A stretch of 64,000 nucleotides of DNA from AC-32 sp963736055 (GTDB lineage Bacteria; Actinomycetota; Thermoleophilia; Gaiellales; Gaiellaceae): contig CAVTNM010000009.1 in the NCBI GenBank assembly GCA_963736055.1, forward strand, positions 558,001 to 622,000, given 5' to 3'. Of the stretch, positions 39,677 through 49,407 are shown one piece after another. Position 1 is the stretch's first letter. The number at the start of each line of letters is the position of its first letter. The notes below the pieces were generated by a model. The model did no database searches, was not told the origin of the DNA, and saw only the letters and a list, made by a program, of their open reading frames with translations. The position numbers were made by a program, and so were the translations under genes.

Positions 39677-41771
39677 ATGGACGTGGCCTTGAATTCGCGA
39701 CGGCAGACCGGTCGGTGGATTGCGGCGACGTTCTGGCTCGCCGTGAGCTTCCACCTTTCGCCCGCCTCCGCCCGGGTCGACCGCATCGACATCGTGAGCC
39801 GCGAGCCGTTCGCGGCGGGCGCCGTATTCGGCGATGCGGGTCCTTACGAGAAGCTGCGCGGGCGCGCCGTCATCGTGCTCGATCCGAAGGCGGCCGCCAA
39901 TGCCGCCGTTGCGGACCTCGCACTGGCGCCGCGCAACGGGCGCGGCCTGGTCGAGTTCGTCGCCGATTTCCTGGTGCTGCGGCCGCTCGATGCGGCGCGC
40001 CGCAACGGCACGCTCCTCTACGAGGTCAACAACCGCGGCAATATCGCCATGCTGCGCCAGCTCGGCGGCGCGACGGCCGACCAACGATCCGGCGACGGCC
40101 AGCGACGCCGGCAACGGCTTCCTGTTCCGCCACGGCTTCACGCTGATGTGGTCGGCCTGGGCGACCGACGTCGCGGCGGTCGCGGGCGACAACCGGCTGG
40201 TGCTGCAGGCGCCGCTGGCGACCGACAACGGCGAGCCGATCATCGGCAAGGTCGCCTATGAGCTGATCGTCAATCAACCGCGCGACACCGCCCGCTTCAC
40301 CGGCATGCTCGCCACCGCCTTCCCGTTGGCGCACGGCGACGCGCCCGATGCGGCGCTCACCTGGCGCGAGCGGCCGGAGGACGAGCGGCAGCCGATCGCG
40401 CGCACCGCCTGGTCGTTCGTCGCGCCGCGCGGCGGCGCGGCGCGCGCCACCGGCACGCCGGTCGAGATCCGGCTCGACGGCGGCTTCCAGCCGGGACGCA
40501 TCTACGAGCTCACCTACCTGGCGCGCGATCCGGTGGTGACGGCGGCCGGCATGGCGGCGATCCGCGACCTCCTGTCCCATCTGCGGACGCAGGAGCTCGC
40601 CGGGGCGCCGGCGCTGTCGCGCACGCTCATCTTCGGCATCTCCCAGTCGGGCCGCCTGATCCAGACCATGCTGCTGCGCGGCCTAACCGTCGACGAGGAC
40701 GGACGTGGCGTGTTCGACGGCGCCTTCATCCACGTCGCGGGCGGCGGCAAGGGCGGCTTCGACTATCGCTTCGCCATGCCGACCCGACACTTCAGCATGC
40801 TCGAGGATCATATCTATCCGACCGACTTCTTTCCCTTCTCGCCGGCGCCTGCGCGCGATCCGGCGACCGGCGAGGAGGGGTCGGTGCTCGACCGGCCGCG
40901 CGCGCTCGGCCATGTGCCGAAGCTGTTCTACGTCAACAATTCCTCGGAATACTGGAACCGCGCCGCCTCGCTGATCGCGACCGATCCGGCGGGGACACGC
41001 GACCTCGCCATGCCGGAGGAGGCGCGCATCTATCACATCGCCGGCGCGCAGCACTATGTCGGGGCCTTGCGCGAGCGCGGCATGTTCGAGCAATGCGTCA
41101 ACACGCTCGATCACTACCGGGCGATGCGCCCGCTCATGCTGGCGCTCGAACGCTGGGTGCGCGACGGCACCGCGCCGCCGCCCAGCACACACCCGCGCAT
41201 CGCCGACGGGACCCTGGTGAGCGTTGCGGCCTACGCCGAATCGTTCCCCCGTATTCCGGGCTTCCGGCTGCCGACCGGCAACCTGCAGCCGCCGCGCCTC
41301 GATCTCGGGGCGCGCTTCGCGCGCGAGCGCATCGCCGATACGGTGCCGCCGCGCATGGGCACGCCGTACCAGGCCCTGGTGCCGCGGCCGGACCAGGATG
41401 GCCTCGACCAGGGCGGCATCGCGCTGCCCGAGATGCTCGTGCCGCTCGGCACCCGCACGGGCTTCAACCTGCGCAACGAGGCGGTGGGCTTCCCGTGGGC
41501 GACCGGGCGCTGGGACGGCTCGTTCGTTCCGTTCGCGCGCAACGAGGCGGAGCGCGCGGCGTCAGGCGATCCGCGGCCTTCGCTCGCGGCGCGCTACCGG
41601 GACCGCGCCGATTACGAGGGGAAGGTGCGCGCCGCCGCCGCGACGGTGGTGAAGCAGGGATTCCTGCTGCCCGATGAAGTCAATGCCCTGGTCGCCGAGG
41701 CGGGCGGGCTGTACGACCGCATCATGCGGCACGATCCGGCCGACCAGAGCTGCGGGTACCTGTTCGAGTGA
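39677..41771 (+). CDS. Secreted alpha/beta hydrolase domain protein (PF20091 type)
   Basis: A large hydrolase of about 697 residues with a signal peptide (WIAATFWLAVSFHLSPASA). It opens VDRIDIVSREPFAAGAVFGD and GPYEKLRGRAVIVLDP, a common start for this family. The nucleophile elbow is FGISQSGRLIQTMLLRG. YHIAGAQHYVG supplies a likely catalytic His region. It ends LYDRIMRHDPADQSCGYLFE. A single break near 40085 equals one inserted base. ATG 39677 precedes the signal peptide. The stop is one base from the convergent pncB stop. Probably periplasmic; substrate unknown. Confidence 0.87.
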
Positions 41772-41772
41772 C

Positions 41773-43084
41773 TCACACCGTCACCGGCTGCTCGACCCGC
41801 CCCTCGGCGCCGAACACCCGCAGGCAGCGCGCGACTTCGCTCGGCGCGCCGATCGCCTTGCTGGGATTGTCGGACAGCTTCACGGCCGGACGGCCGTTGG
41901 CGTCGCTCGACCTTGCAGACCAGCGAGATGGCGCGCAGCCCGTCGTTCGGCCGCGGCGCGCAGTCGACGAAATCGTTGGTCAGGTTGGTGCCCCAGCCGA
42001 AGCTCATGCGCACCTTGCCGGCGAAGTGCCGATAGGCCTGCTCGATGGTGTCGACGTCGAGCGCATCGGAGAACACCAGGAGCTTGTCGCGCGGGTCTGC
42101 GGCCCTTCTGGCGCCACCAGGCGATGATCTGCTCGCCGCCCTCGATCGGCGGCGCCGAATTCGGGCGAAAGCCGGTCCAGTCGGCGATCCAGTCGGGCGC
42201 GTCGCGCAGGAACGACGCGGTGCCGAAAGTGTCGGGCAGGACGATCAGCAGGTTGCCGCCGTATAGCGTCTGCCAGTCCTGCAGCACCCGATAGGGCGCC
42301 TGGCGCAGCTCCTCGTCGTTTCGCGCGAGCGCGCCGAGCACCATCGGAAGCTCGTGCGCGTTGGTGCCGATCGCCTCGAGGTCGTTGTCCATCGCGAGCA
42401 GCACGTTGCTCGAGCCGATGAAGGCGCTCGCCGAGGCCCTCCTTGAGCGCCTCCACGCACCAGCGGTGCCACAGGAAGCTGTGCCGCCGGCGCGTGCCGA
42501 AATCGGAGATGCGCAGCTCCGGCAGGCGCGCGAGCCGCTCGACCTTCGACCACAGCTTGGCCTTGGCGCGCGCGTAGATGACGTCGAGCGTCGAAGCGCC
42601 CGTAGTCGCGCAACGCCGCGCGCGAGCGCAGCTCGTTGATGATGGCGAGCGCCGGAATCTCCCACATGGTGGTGTGGGTCCAGGGTCCGACGAAGTCGAG
42701 GATGTACTGGCCGTCCTCGCGCGCGGCAGCTCGTATTCGGGCAGCTGGAAATCCTTGAGCCAGGCGAGGAACTCGGGCTCGAAGATCTGCTCGCGCCCGT
42801 AGAAGGTGTTGCCGGCGAGCCAGATCATCTCCTTCTTGGTGAAGCCGATGGTGCGCGCATGGTCGAGCTGGTCGCGCAGCTCGCGTCTCGTCGATCTCGT
42901 CGGCGATGCGCACGCGGCTGCTGCGGTTGAACAGCGAGAAGGTCACCTGGACGTCCGGGTAGAGGCCCCAGATCATCTGCAGCATCAGGAGCTTGTAGAA
43001 GTCGGTATCGAGCAGGCTGCGGATGATCGGGTCGAGCTTCCAGGTGTGGTCGTAGACCCGTTTGGCGATATCGGTGGTGGTCAT
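41773..43084 (-). CDS. pncB: Nicotinate phosphoribosyltransferase
   Basis: Converts nicotinate and PRPP to nicotinate mononucleotide in NAD salvage. It has the family N-terminus DPIIRSLLDTDFYKLLMLQM and IWGLYPDVQVTFSLFNRSSR, the central RWCVEALKEG region, and IGTNAHELPMVLGAL. It ends AIGAPSEVARCLRVFGAEGR before TGA 41773-41775. Corrected length is about 434 residues. Seven or so single-base insertions break the frame. It follows the deacetylase-family gene by 18 bases on the same strand. Its presence at the edge of the molybdenum-hydroxylase island may link the island to pyridine or nicotinate chemistry. Confidence 0.89.
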
Positions 43085-43102
43085 CGTGTAACCTGTCGCG
43101 GT

Positions 43103-43978
43103 CTATCCCGGTTGGCTCTTCTTGTAGGCGTCGAGGATGTCGCCGCCGCGGGCGAACCATACGTCCTCACGCGCGCGAATGTGGGCGAGCGCGCTTGTCG
43201 AGGTACTTGGCGCGGTGCGGATGGCCGATCAGGAACGGATGCAGGCAGATCGCCATGACCCGCGACGAGCGCGCTCCCGCCTCGTAGAGCCCGTCGAACT
43301 GGTCGCAGATCATCTGGCAGAATTCCTCGCCCGTCATGTGATGCTCGAGGAACGCCGGGATGTCGTTGATCTCGATCGAATAGGGCATCGAATAGAGCGT
43401 GCCGTTCTTCACCTTCATCGGGTAGGGCTGCTCGTCATTGACCCAGTCGGCGACGTATTCGACGCCCGCCTCGGCCAGCAGGTCCGGCGTATTGACGGTC
43501 TCGCTCAAGGCCGGGCCGAGCCAGCCGCGCGGGCTTCGCTCCGCAGGCTTCGGCGATCGTGCCCAGCACGCGGCCGATGATCGTCCGCTCCTCGTCCGCT
43601 TCGAGCTTGGTGAGCAGGCACGAGTTGTTCTCGCCGTGGCCCATCCATTCCCAGTCGAGCTTGCGGCCGGCCGCGATGATCTGCGGATAGCGCTCGCACA
43701 CGTCGGAGTTCGAGCGCGACGGTGCCCTTGACGTCGTGCTTCTCCATCACGTCCATCAGGCGCCAGATGCCGACGCGGACGCCGTAATCGCGCCAGGAAT
43801 AGTTGAGCACGTCGGGCACGAGGCCAATGGTCGCGTGGGTCACCGAGGTCGACGGCCGGTCGAACAGGAAATGCTCGATATTGGGAATGACCCACACCGC
43901 CACGCGGGCGCCGTTCGGCAGCCGCCACGGCTTGCGGTCGACGATGGGGGAGTAGTCGAAGCGGGCGTGCTCACGCAT
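43103..43978 (-). CDS. Polysaccharide deacetylase family hydrolase (NodB-like, PuuE-like)
   Basis: NodB-fold carbohydrate-esterase-4-like protein of about 290 residues. Members also include allantoinase-like C-N hydrolases. Visible blocks are YSWRDYGVRVGIWRLMDVME, KGTVALNSDVCERYPQI, WEWMGHGENNS, the motif GWLGPALSETVNTPDLLAEA and ICLHPFLIGHPHRAKYLDKA. The end is RGGDILDAYKKSQPG, TAG 43103-43105. ATG 43978 has AAAGGACA seven bases upstream. Breaks near 43720, 43540 and 43195. Location beside pncB and a CoxM-like gene favours a C-N hydrolase over a polysaccharide deacetylase; this is inference. Confidence 0.82.
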
Positions 43979-44109
43979 GGTTGTTGTCCTTTCGGTCGGC
44001 AGCCCCGGCATCGGAGGGCAGTCTACACCATGCGCTCGGCCGATGCCCCCGCTTTACATCGCGCGAGGCGCATGTATCACTTTGCCGCCGACAGCCCGGA
44101 AGGTCTCTG

Positions 44110-44967
44110 ATGAAGCCAGCTCCGTTCCGCTACCACGCGCCGAAGACGGTCGAGGAGGCGCTCGCCATCCTGGCCGAGGTCGCCCCCGAGGACGGGCGGG
44201 TGCTGGCGGGCGGGCAGAGCCTGGTTCCGACCATGGCGTTCCGGCTGGCGCGGCCGACCCACCTGGTCGACATCAACGGGGTCGAGGCGCTCGAGCGCCT
44301 GGCGGTCGCGGACGGCAAGCTCGTGATCGGGGCCTGTGTCCGCCACGAGGCGTTCCGGCAGCCGGTGGTCGACGGCCCGCTCGGCCGGCTCCTGTCGACC
44401 GTGATGCGGCACATCGCCCACTACCCGATCCGCACGCGCGGGACCTTCTGCGGCAGCATCGCGCACGCCGACCCGGCCTCCGAATGGTGCGCCGTCGCCG
44501 CCGCGCTGGGCGCCGAGATGGTGGCGATGAGCGTCGACGGCACGCGCATCATTCCGGCGCACGAGTTCTTCGCCGGCATCATGACGACGACGCTCACCGA
44601 GAACGAGCTGTTGAGCGAAGTCCGCCTGCCGCTGCTGCCGGCCGATACGAAGTTCGGCTTCTACGAGTTCAGTCGGCGGGCCGGGGATTTCGCCATCGCC
44701 ATGGGGCTTGCAGCCTACCGGCTGCAAGATGGGAAGATGGTCGAGCCGCGCGTCGCGGTCGGCGGTGCGGAGCCGCAAGCGCGGCGGATCGCCGAGGCGG
44801 AAGCTGCGCTCTTGGGCCGCGCGCCCGGCGCGGAAAGCTTCGCGGCGGCGGCGAACGCCGCTGCCGAAGTCGTCGACCCGATGGAAGACGCCATGAACAG
44901 CGCCGAGTACCGGCGCGACCTGGTGCGCACCTGTACGCGCCGCGCGCTGGAGCGCTCGGCGGCCTAG
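44110..44967 (+). CDS. CoxM-like FAD-binding subunit of a xanthine dehydrogenase family enzyme
   Basis: Medium subunit of a molybdenum hydroxylase, 285 residues, binding FAD. It starts MKPAPFRYHAPKTVEEALAI. FAD-binding motifs are RVLAGGQSLVPTMAFRLA and YPIRTRGTFCGSIAHADPAS. The C-terminal domain has VGGAEPQARRIAEAEAALLG. The frame is intact. In most operons it neighbours the large Mo subunit and a small 2Fe-2S subunit. Here the two large subunits lie 4.4 kb away, beyond four minus-strand genes, and no 2Fe-2S subunit is in the window. Confidence 0.91.
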   Translation: MKPAPFRYHAPKTVEEALAILAEVAPEDGRVLAGGQSLVPTMAFRLARPTHLVDINGVEALERLAVADGKLVIGACVRHEAFRQPVVDGPLGRLLSTVMRHIAHYPIRTRGTFCGSIAHADPASEWCAVAAALGAEMVAMSVDGTRIIPAHEFFAGIMTTTLTENELLSEVRLPLLPADTKFGFYEFSRRAGDFAIAMGLAAYRLQDGKMVEPRVAVGGAEPQARRIAEAEAALLGRAPGAESFAAAANAAAEVVDPMEDAMNSAEYRRDLVRTCTRRALERSAA

Positions 44968-44971
44968 CCGA

Positions 44972-45639
44972 CTACGACGCGGCGCGCAGCGGCACCTCGG
45001 CGGCCGGCCAGCACGCCATGATCTCCTCGCTGGTCGCGACCTGCCCGAAGAACTGGTCGATGTTGTGCAAGGTCGCGTCGTGCGCGGCCTGCGTGTAGGT
45101 GGCCGTGCAGTCGCTGGTGAAGACGACGTAGTAGTCCGCAGGAACGCCTGCCGTGCCGTGGTCTCGACGCACACATTGGTGGCGACGCCGGTCATGATGA
45201 CGGTGCGGATGCCGCGCGAGCGCAGCACCAGGTCGAGGTCGGTGCTCTCGAACGCGCCGTAGCGGTGCTTGGTGACGATCACCTCGTCGGGCAGCGGCCG
45301 GATCTCGGAAGAAATCGCCGTTCCACGCGTTCGGCTCGCACACCGGGATACTGGATATAGGCGCCGTTGCGGCGCCGCTTCGCCTGCTCGAGCCAGACCT
45401 CGGAGAGGTACCAGTTCGGCCCGGTGTTGTAGACGTTGCGGATCCACACGCACTGGACCTTGGCGGCCCGCGCCGCCGTCGACCAGCCGCTCGAGCCGCG
45501 GCACCATCGCGCTTGACCAACGACAGGTCGCGGCCCTCGCGATGCATGGCGCCGCCTTCGGCGCAGAAGTCGTTCTGCACGTCGACGAGCAGGAGCGCGG
45601 CATGCTGCGGATCGACCTTTCGGCCAGGGTGCTCAGCAT
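44972..45639 (-). CDS. Isochorismatase family cysteine hydrolase
   Basis: Amidase-type cysteine hydrolase of about 220 residues. The catalytic triad is suggested by Asp in LLLVDVQNDFCAEGGAMHR, Lys near EVIVTKHRYGAFESTDLD, and Cys in TGVATNVCVETTARQAFL. The end is MACWPAAEVPLRAAS. ATG 45639 has GGAGGAAG just upstream. Breaks near 45600, 45515, 45305 and 45140. It is the last gene of a minus-strand operon with an NMT1-type importer, 14 bases after the binding protein. Family members hydrolyse amides such as nicotinamide, maleamate, N-carbamoyl compounds or biuret. The substrate here is unknown. Confidence 0.86.
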
Positions 45640-45653
45640 GGCTTCCTCCGGCT

Positions 45654-46654
45654 TCACGGTTTCCAGATCATGCGCTTGACGTCGAACGGCTTGGCGATCT
45701 TCTGTGCGCACGGCGATGTCGAGATTGGCCTTGCAGGCTCGGCACGTTGAACTCGGTCGAGTGAACTCCGGCAGGGTCACGTCCGTGACCACTTCGGGCT
45801 TCATGCCGGTGAACTTCGCGACCCAGTCGTCGCGCTCTTCCTTGCGACGCCTGGATGCAGGAACGTGGTGGCGCGATCGATCGCCCGCTTGAAGCGGCGT
45901 GCGACGTCCGGATTGGCCTTCACCCAGCTCTCCTTGGCGATGTAGTTGGCGATGTCCATGCCCGGCAGGTTGTCCTGGTACGGGATAGGCGATCACCCGC
46001 GCCTTGCCCGACTTGCAGCATGAAGGTCACGAACGGCTCGACGTTCCAGACCGCATCGAGCCGGTTCTGGAACAGCGCATCGGCCATCTGCGGGAACGGC
46101 AGCTCCAGGAACTCGATCTTGTTGCGGATCGACGCCGTTCTTGCTGCAGCCATTCCAGCATGTGGACGTAGTTGACGCTGTTGATCAGCCCGGCGGAGAT
46201 TTTCTTGCCGGCGAGGTCGGCCGGCGGTCTTGATGCTGTCGTCGGTGCGCACCAGCAGGCGCCGAATTGTCCGGCGGACTCGCTGCGGATGCGGGTGCCG
46301 GCGGCGACGAACATGATGTCGAGGCCGTTGCCGCGCGCGACCATCGGCTCGAAGATCGACGCTGCCGCCGATCTCGGCGCTGCCGCCGAACACCGCCTCG
46401 ACCGCGACCGCGCCCTGCGCTACCGGCGACCAGGTGACGTTCAGGTTCTCGTCGGCGAAGTAGCCCTTGTCGCGCGCAACCAGCATCGGGCGTGAAATTG
46501 GCGATCGGGATCGACGACCACGCGGATGTTGGCCGGCGCGGGCTTCTGCTGCGCCACGCGCCTGCGACGGACGACCAGACGCGAAGGCGAGCGGCAGCGA
46601 CGGCGCACGCCGTGCACGGTCATGCCGGCTTGCGGGCACACTCTGTCGCGACAT
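45654..46654 (-). CDS. ABC transporter substrate-binding protein, NMT1/SsuA type
   Basis: Periplasmic binding protein of about 330 residues from the nitrate/sulfonate/pyrimidine-precursor group. Core: ARDKGYFADENLNVTWSPVA, AVEAVFGGSAEIGG, FVAAGTRIRSESAGQFGALL, DLAGKKISAGLINSVNYVHM and LPFPQMADALFQNRLDAVWN. The C-terminus ends KRMIWKP. ATG 46654 has GAAGGAGAG upstream. About nine single-base breaks. It is followed by the isochorismatase-family gene and preceded by its permease. Ligand unknown. Confidence 0.86.
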
Positions 46655-46675
46655 GCGGTGCTCTCCTTCGGCAGT

Positions 46676-47467
46676 CTAGCTTCGCCCGCTGCTTTCCTGA
46701 TGCCAGCGGATCAGCCTCGCCTCGCCAGCGAGGAACAGGCGGTTGAGCACGTAGCCGAACAGCGCCAGCGTGAAGATGCCGGCGTACATGTCCGGCACCT
46801 TGAAGGTGCGCTGCGCCAGCAGGGTGAAATAGCCGAGCCCGTCGTTGGAGACGATCATCTCCGCCAGGATCGCGAGGATCAGCGAGATCGCGAGGCTGAT
46901 GCGCATCCCGGTGAGGATCTGCGGGCTCGCCGCCGGCAGCACGACCTCGCGCAACGTCTGCAGCGTCGTGAGCCCGAGCGTGCGCGCGGTGTCGAACTGG
47001 ACCGGATCGATCGCAGCGCACGCCGCTGTAGGTGTTGAGCAGGATGGGAAAGAACGAGGCGAGCAGGATCAGCACGACCTTCATCTCGTGGCCGATGCCG
47101 ACGAACAGCACCAGCACCGGCAGGTAGGCCGGGCCGGGGATCGGGCGGAACACCTCGACCAGCGGCTCGAACAGATTGTAGAGCACGCGGTAATAGCCCA
47201 TCGCCAGGCCCAATGCCGACGCCCGAGCAGGACGGCGAGCCCGTAGCCGAGCATCTGCCGCCACAACGTCGCGAGGAGATGCCTGATCAGCGTGCCGTCG
47301 GCCAGGTTCTCGAACCACGCCTCGAGGATGCGGGTGACCGGCGGCCAGGTCGGCGTATCGCACCAGGTACAGGCGGAGAACTGCCAGAAGGCGAGGAGCA
47401 GCGCGATCAGGATCACGCCCGGACACGCGCGAGTTCGTGCAGCCATCGATTGCAGATTCGCCCTCAT
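46676..47467 (-). CDS. ABC transporter permease, SsuC type
   Basis: Inner-membrane permease of about 263 residues. The N-terminal segment is VILIALLLAFWQFSAC, with WPPVTRILEAWFENLADGTL, then LVLFVGIGHEMKVVLILLAS and SFFPILLNTYSGVR. The EAA loop lies in REVVLPAASPQILTGMRISL. It ends RLIRWHQESSGRS. ATG 47467 overlaps the ATPase stop as ATGA. Breaks near 47220 and 47010. Works with the adjacent ATPase and NMT1-type binding protein. Confidence 0.88.
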
Positions 47468-48271
47468 GACGCTTCGGCCCGCCCTGCCATGACCTGCTCC
47501 ACCATCGATTGCGGTAGAGGTGCTCGCGCAACTCGAGATAGATCGGCTCGCTGCGGCGTCTCGATCTGCTTGCGCGGATAGGCGCAGCGGCACGTCGACC
47601 ATCCTCGGCGACCGTGCCCGGCGACGCGCTGAGCAGGATCGACGCGCTGCGCGAGATAGAGCGCCTCGTCGAGATCGTGGGTGACGAACAGGATGGTGAG
47701 GCCGAGGTCGCGCCAGAGCGAGAGCAGCAGGTCCTGCAGCTCGACCCGCATCATGGCGTCGAGCGCGCTGAACGGCTCGTCCATCAACAGGATGTTCCGG
47801 CCGCCGCGCGAGCGCGCGGGCGATGGCGACGCGCTGCTGCATGCCGCCCGAGAGCTGATAGGGATAATAGTGCGGCATAGCGGCTCAAGCCCGACCAGCG
47901 TCGAGGTGCTCGCGGCACATCTTCTCGAGCGCCGGGCGCGGAGCCTTCGACGCGGTACTTCACGCCGAGCAGCACGTTCTCCAGCACGGTCTTCCACGGG
48001 AAGATCGACTTGTTGTACTGCTGAAACACGAACATCATGTCGGGCGCGGGGCTTGTTCACGATCTCGCCCTTGAGCCGCACGGCGCCCGTGGTCGGCGAT
48101 GACAAGCCCGGCCATGATGTGCAGCAGGGTCGACTTGCCGCAGCCGGACGGGCCGATCAGGGCGACGAACTCGCCCTGGCGGACCGAGAACGTGATGTCG
48201 GTGAAGGCCGCCCGGCCGTGCGCGGTGAAGCGCTTCGTCAAGCCGTCGACTGCCAGGAACTCCGCCGTCAT
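47464..48271 (-). CDS. ABC transporter ATP-binding protein, SsuB/TauB type
   Basis: ATPase of the importer, about 265 residues. Walker A is ALIGPSGCGKSTLLHIMAGL, the Q-loop is MFVFQQYNKSIFPWKTVLEN, the signature is LSGGMQQRVAIARALA, Walker B is NILLMDEPFSALDAM and the H-loop ILFVTHDLDEALYLAQRV. ATG 48271 (TAEFLAVDGLTKRF) starts the conserved N-terminus. About seven single-base breaks. It is first of the minus-strand operon and divergent from the ACMSD-like gene, with 113 bases between them. Confidence 0.89.
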
Positions 48272-48384
48272 TCCGCTGCACGCCTCGCCTCGCCGCCTGC
48301 ATTGTGCGCCCCGCGTCGAGCCTGTTGTCAAGCGCGGCGGGGTTCTGCAATGTGGTGCGAGCCCGCCAGAACAAGAGAGCCCGC

Positions 48385-49383
48385 GTGCCGATCGACATTC
48401 ATGCCCACTACGTCCCACCGCAGTTGATCGCCGCGGTCGCCAGCAAGGGAAAAGACATCGGGGTGCAACTGTCCGGCTCGGGGACGAGCCAGGCCCTGCA
48501 GTTCGACTACGGCCACAAGGTGCGGCCGTTCTTTCCGCGGCTGATCGAGCCGGTGGCGGAGCGCCACGTCTGGCTCGACCAGGAGGGTATCGACCTGCAG
48601 GTCGTCGGCACCTGGCCGGATATCTTCGGCTACGGCCTCGGCGTCGCCGCCTGCGTCGCCTGGCACCGGATGCTGAACGACACGCTCGCCGAATGGGCAG
48701 CCGACAACACGCGCCGTTTCGCCTGGATCGGGTCGGTTCCGCTGGTCGATGCGGACGCCGCCGCGCAGGAGCTCGAGCGCATCTCCGGCATGGGCGCCGT
48801 CGGGGTGATCATCTCGTCCAACGTGGAGAACACCAACCTGGGCGAGCTGCCGCTCGATCCGTTCTGGCGCAAGGCGGAAGCTTTGCGCATGCCGGTGCTG
48901 ATCCATCCGGTGCTGGTTGCGCCGGCCCCGCGCGCGGCGAAATTCGGCCTTACCCAGGTTGTGCAGTACACGTTCGACACCACGCTCGGCGTCGGCTCGC
49001 TGGTGATGTCCGGCGTGCTCGACCGGTTTCCCGGCCTCATCCTCGTGCTGTCGCACGGGGGCGGCGCCTATCCCTACCTCGCCGGCCGGTTCGACATCAT
49101 GCACCGGCGGATGGATCGCGCCGCGCAGGGCGACGTCGCGGCCGATATGCCGTCGGCCTATGCGCCGCGCATGGCCTACGATTCGATCGTGCATGCGCCG
49201 AAGGCGCTGCGCTTCCTGGTCGACGTCGCCGGGCTCGACAAGGTGCTGCTCGGCACCGACTATTCGTTCCCGCCTGCCGACATGGAACCGCTGGCGCTGC
49301 TGCGCGCCGCGCAACTGTCGAAGAGTGAGATCGCCGCGATCGCCGACGACAATCCGCGCCGCGTGTTCGCCCGCCTGGGCTGA
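48385..49383 (+). CDS. Amidohydrolase family protein, ACMSD/gamma-resorcylate decarboxylase type
   Basis: Metal-dependent hydrolase/decarboxylase of 332 residues. Metal ligands appear in PIDIHAHYVPPQLIAAV, VLIHPVLVAP, LVLSHGGGAYPYLAGRFD and VLLGTDYSFPPADM. This set fits aminocarboxymuconate-semialdehyde decarboxylase-like enzymes, which decarboxylate aromatic or muconate-type intermediates. GTG 48385 is chosen because the metal-binding N-terminus directly follows it, with AAGAGAG upstream; a longer start at 48304 adds unrelated residues. The frame is intact. It is followed after 24 bases by the first CoxL-like gene. Confidence 0.88.
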   Translation: MPIDIHAHYVPPQLIAAVASKGKDIGVQLSGSGTSQALQFDYGHKVRPFFPRLIEPVAERHVWLDQEGIDLQVVGTWPDIFGYGLGVAACVAWHRMLNDTLAEWAADNTRRFAWIGSVPLVDADAAAQELERISGMGAVGVIISSNVENTNLGELPLDPFWRKAEALRMPVLIHPVLVAPAPRAAKFGLTQVVQYTFDTTLGVGSLVMSGVLDRFPGLILVLSHGGGAYPYLAGRFDIMHRRMDRAAQGDVAADMPSAYAPRMAYDSIVHAPKALRFLVDVAGLDKVLLGTDYSFPPADMEPLALLRAAQLSKSEIAAIADDNPRRVFARLG

Positions 49384-49407
49384 CCGAGCAACAGAACGAA
49401 CGAGCCC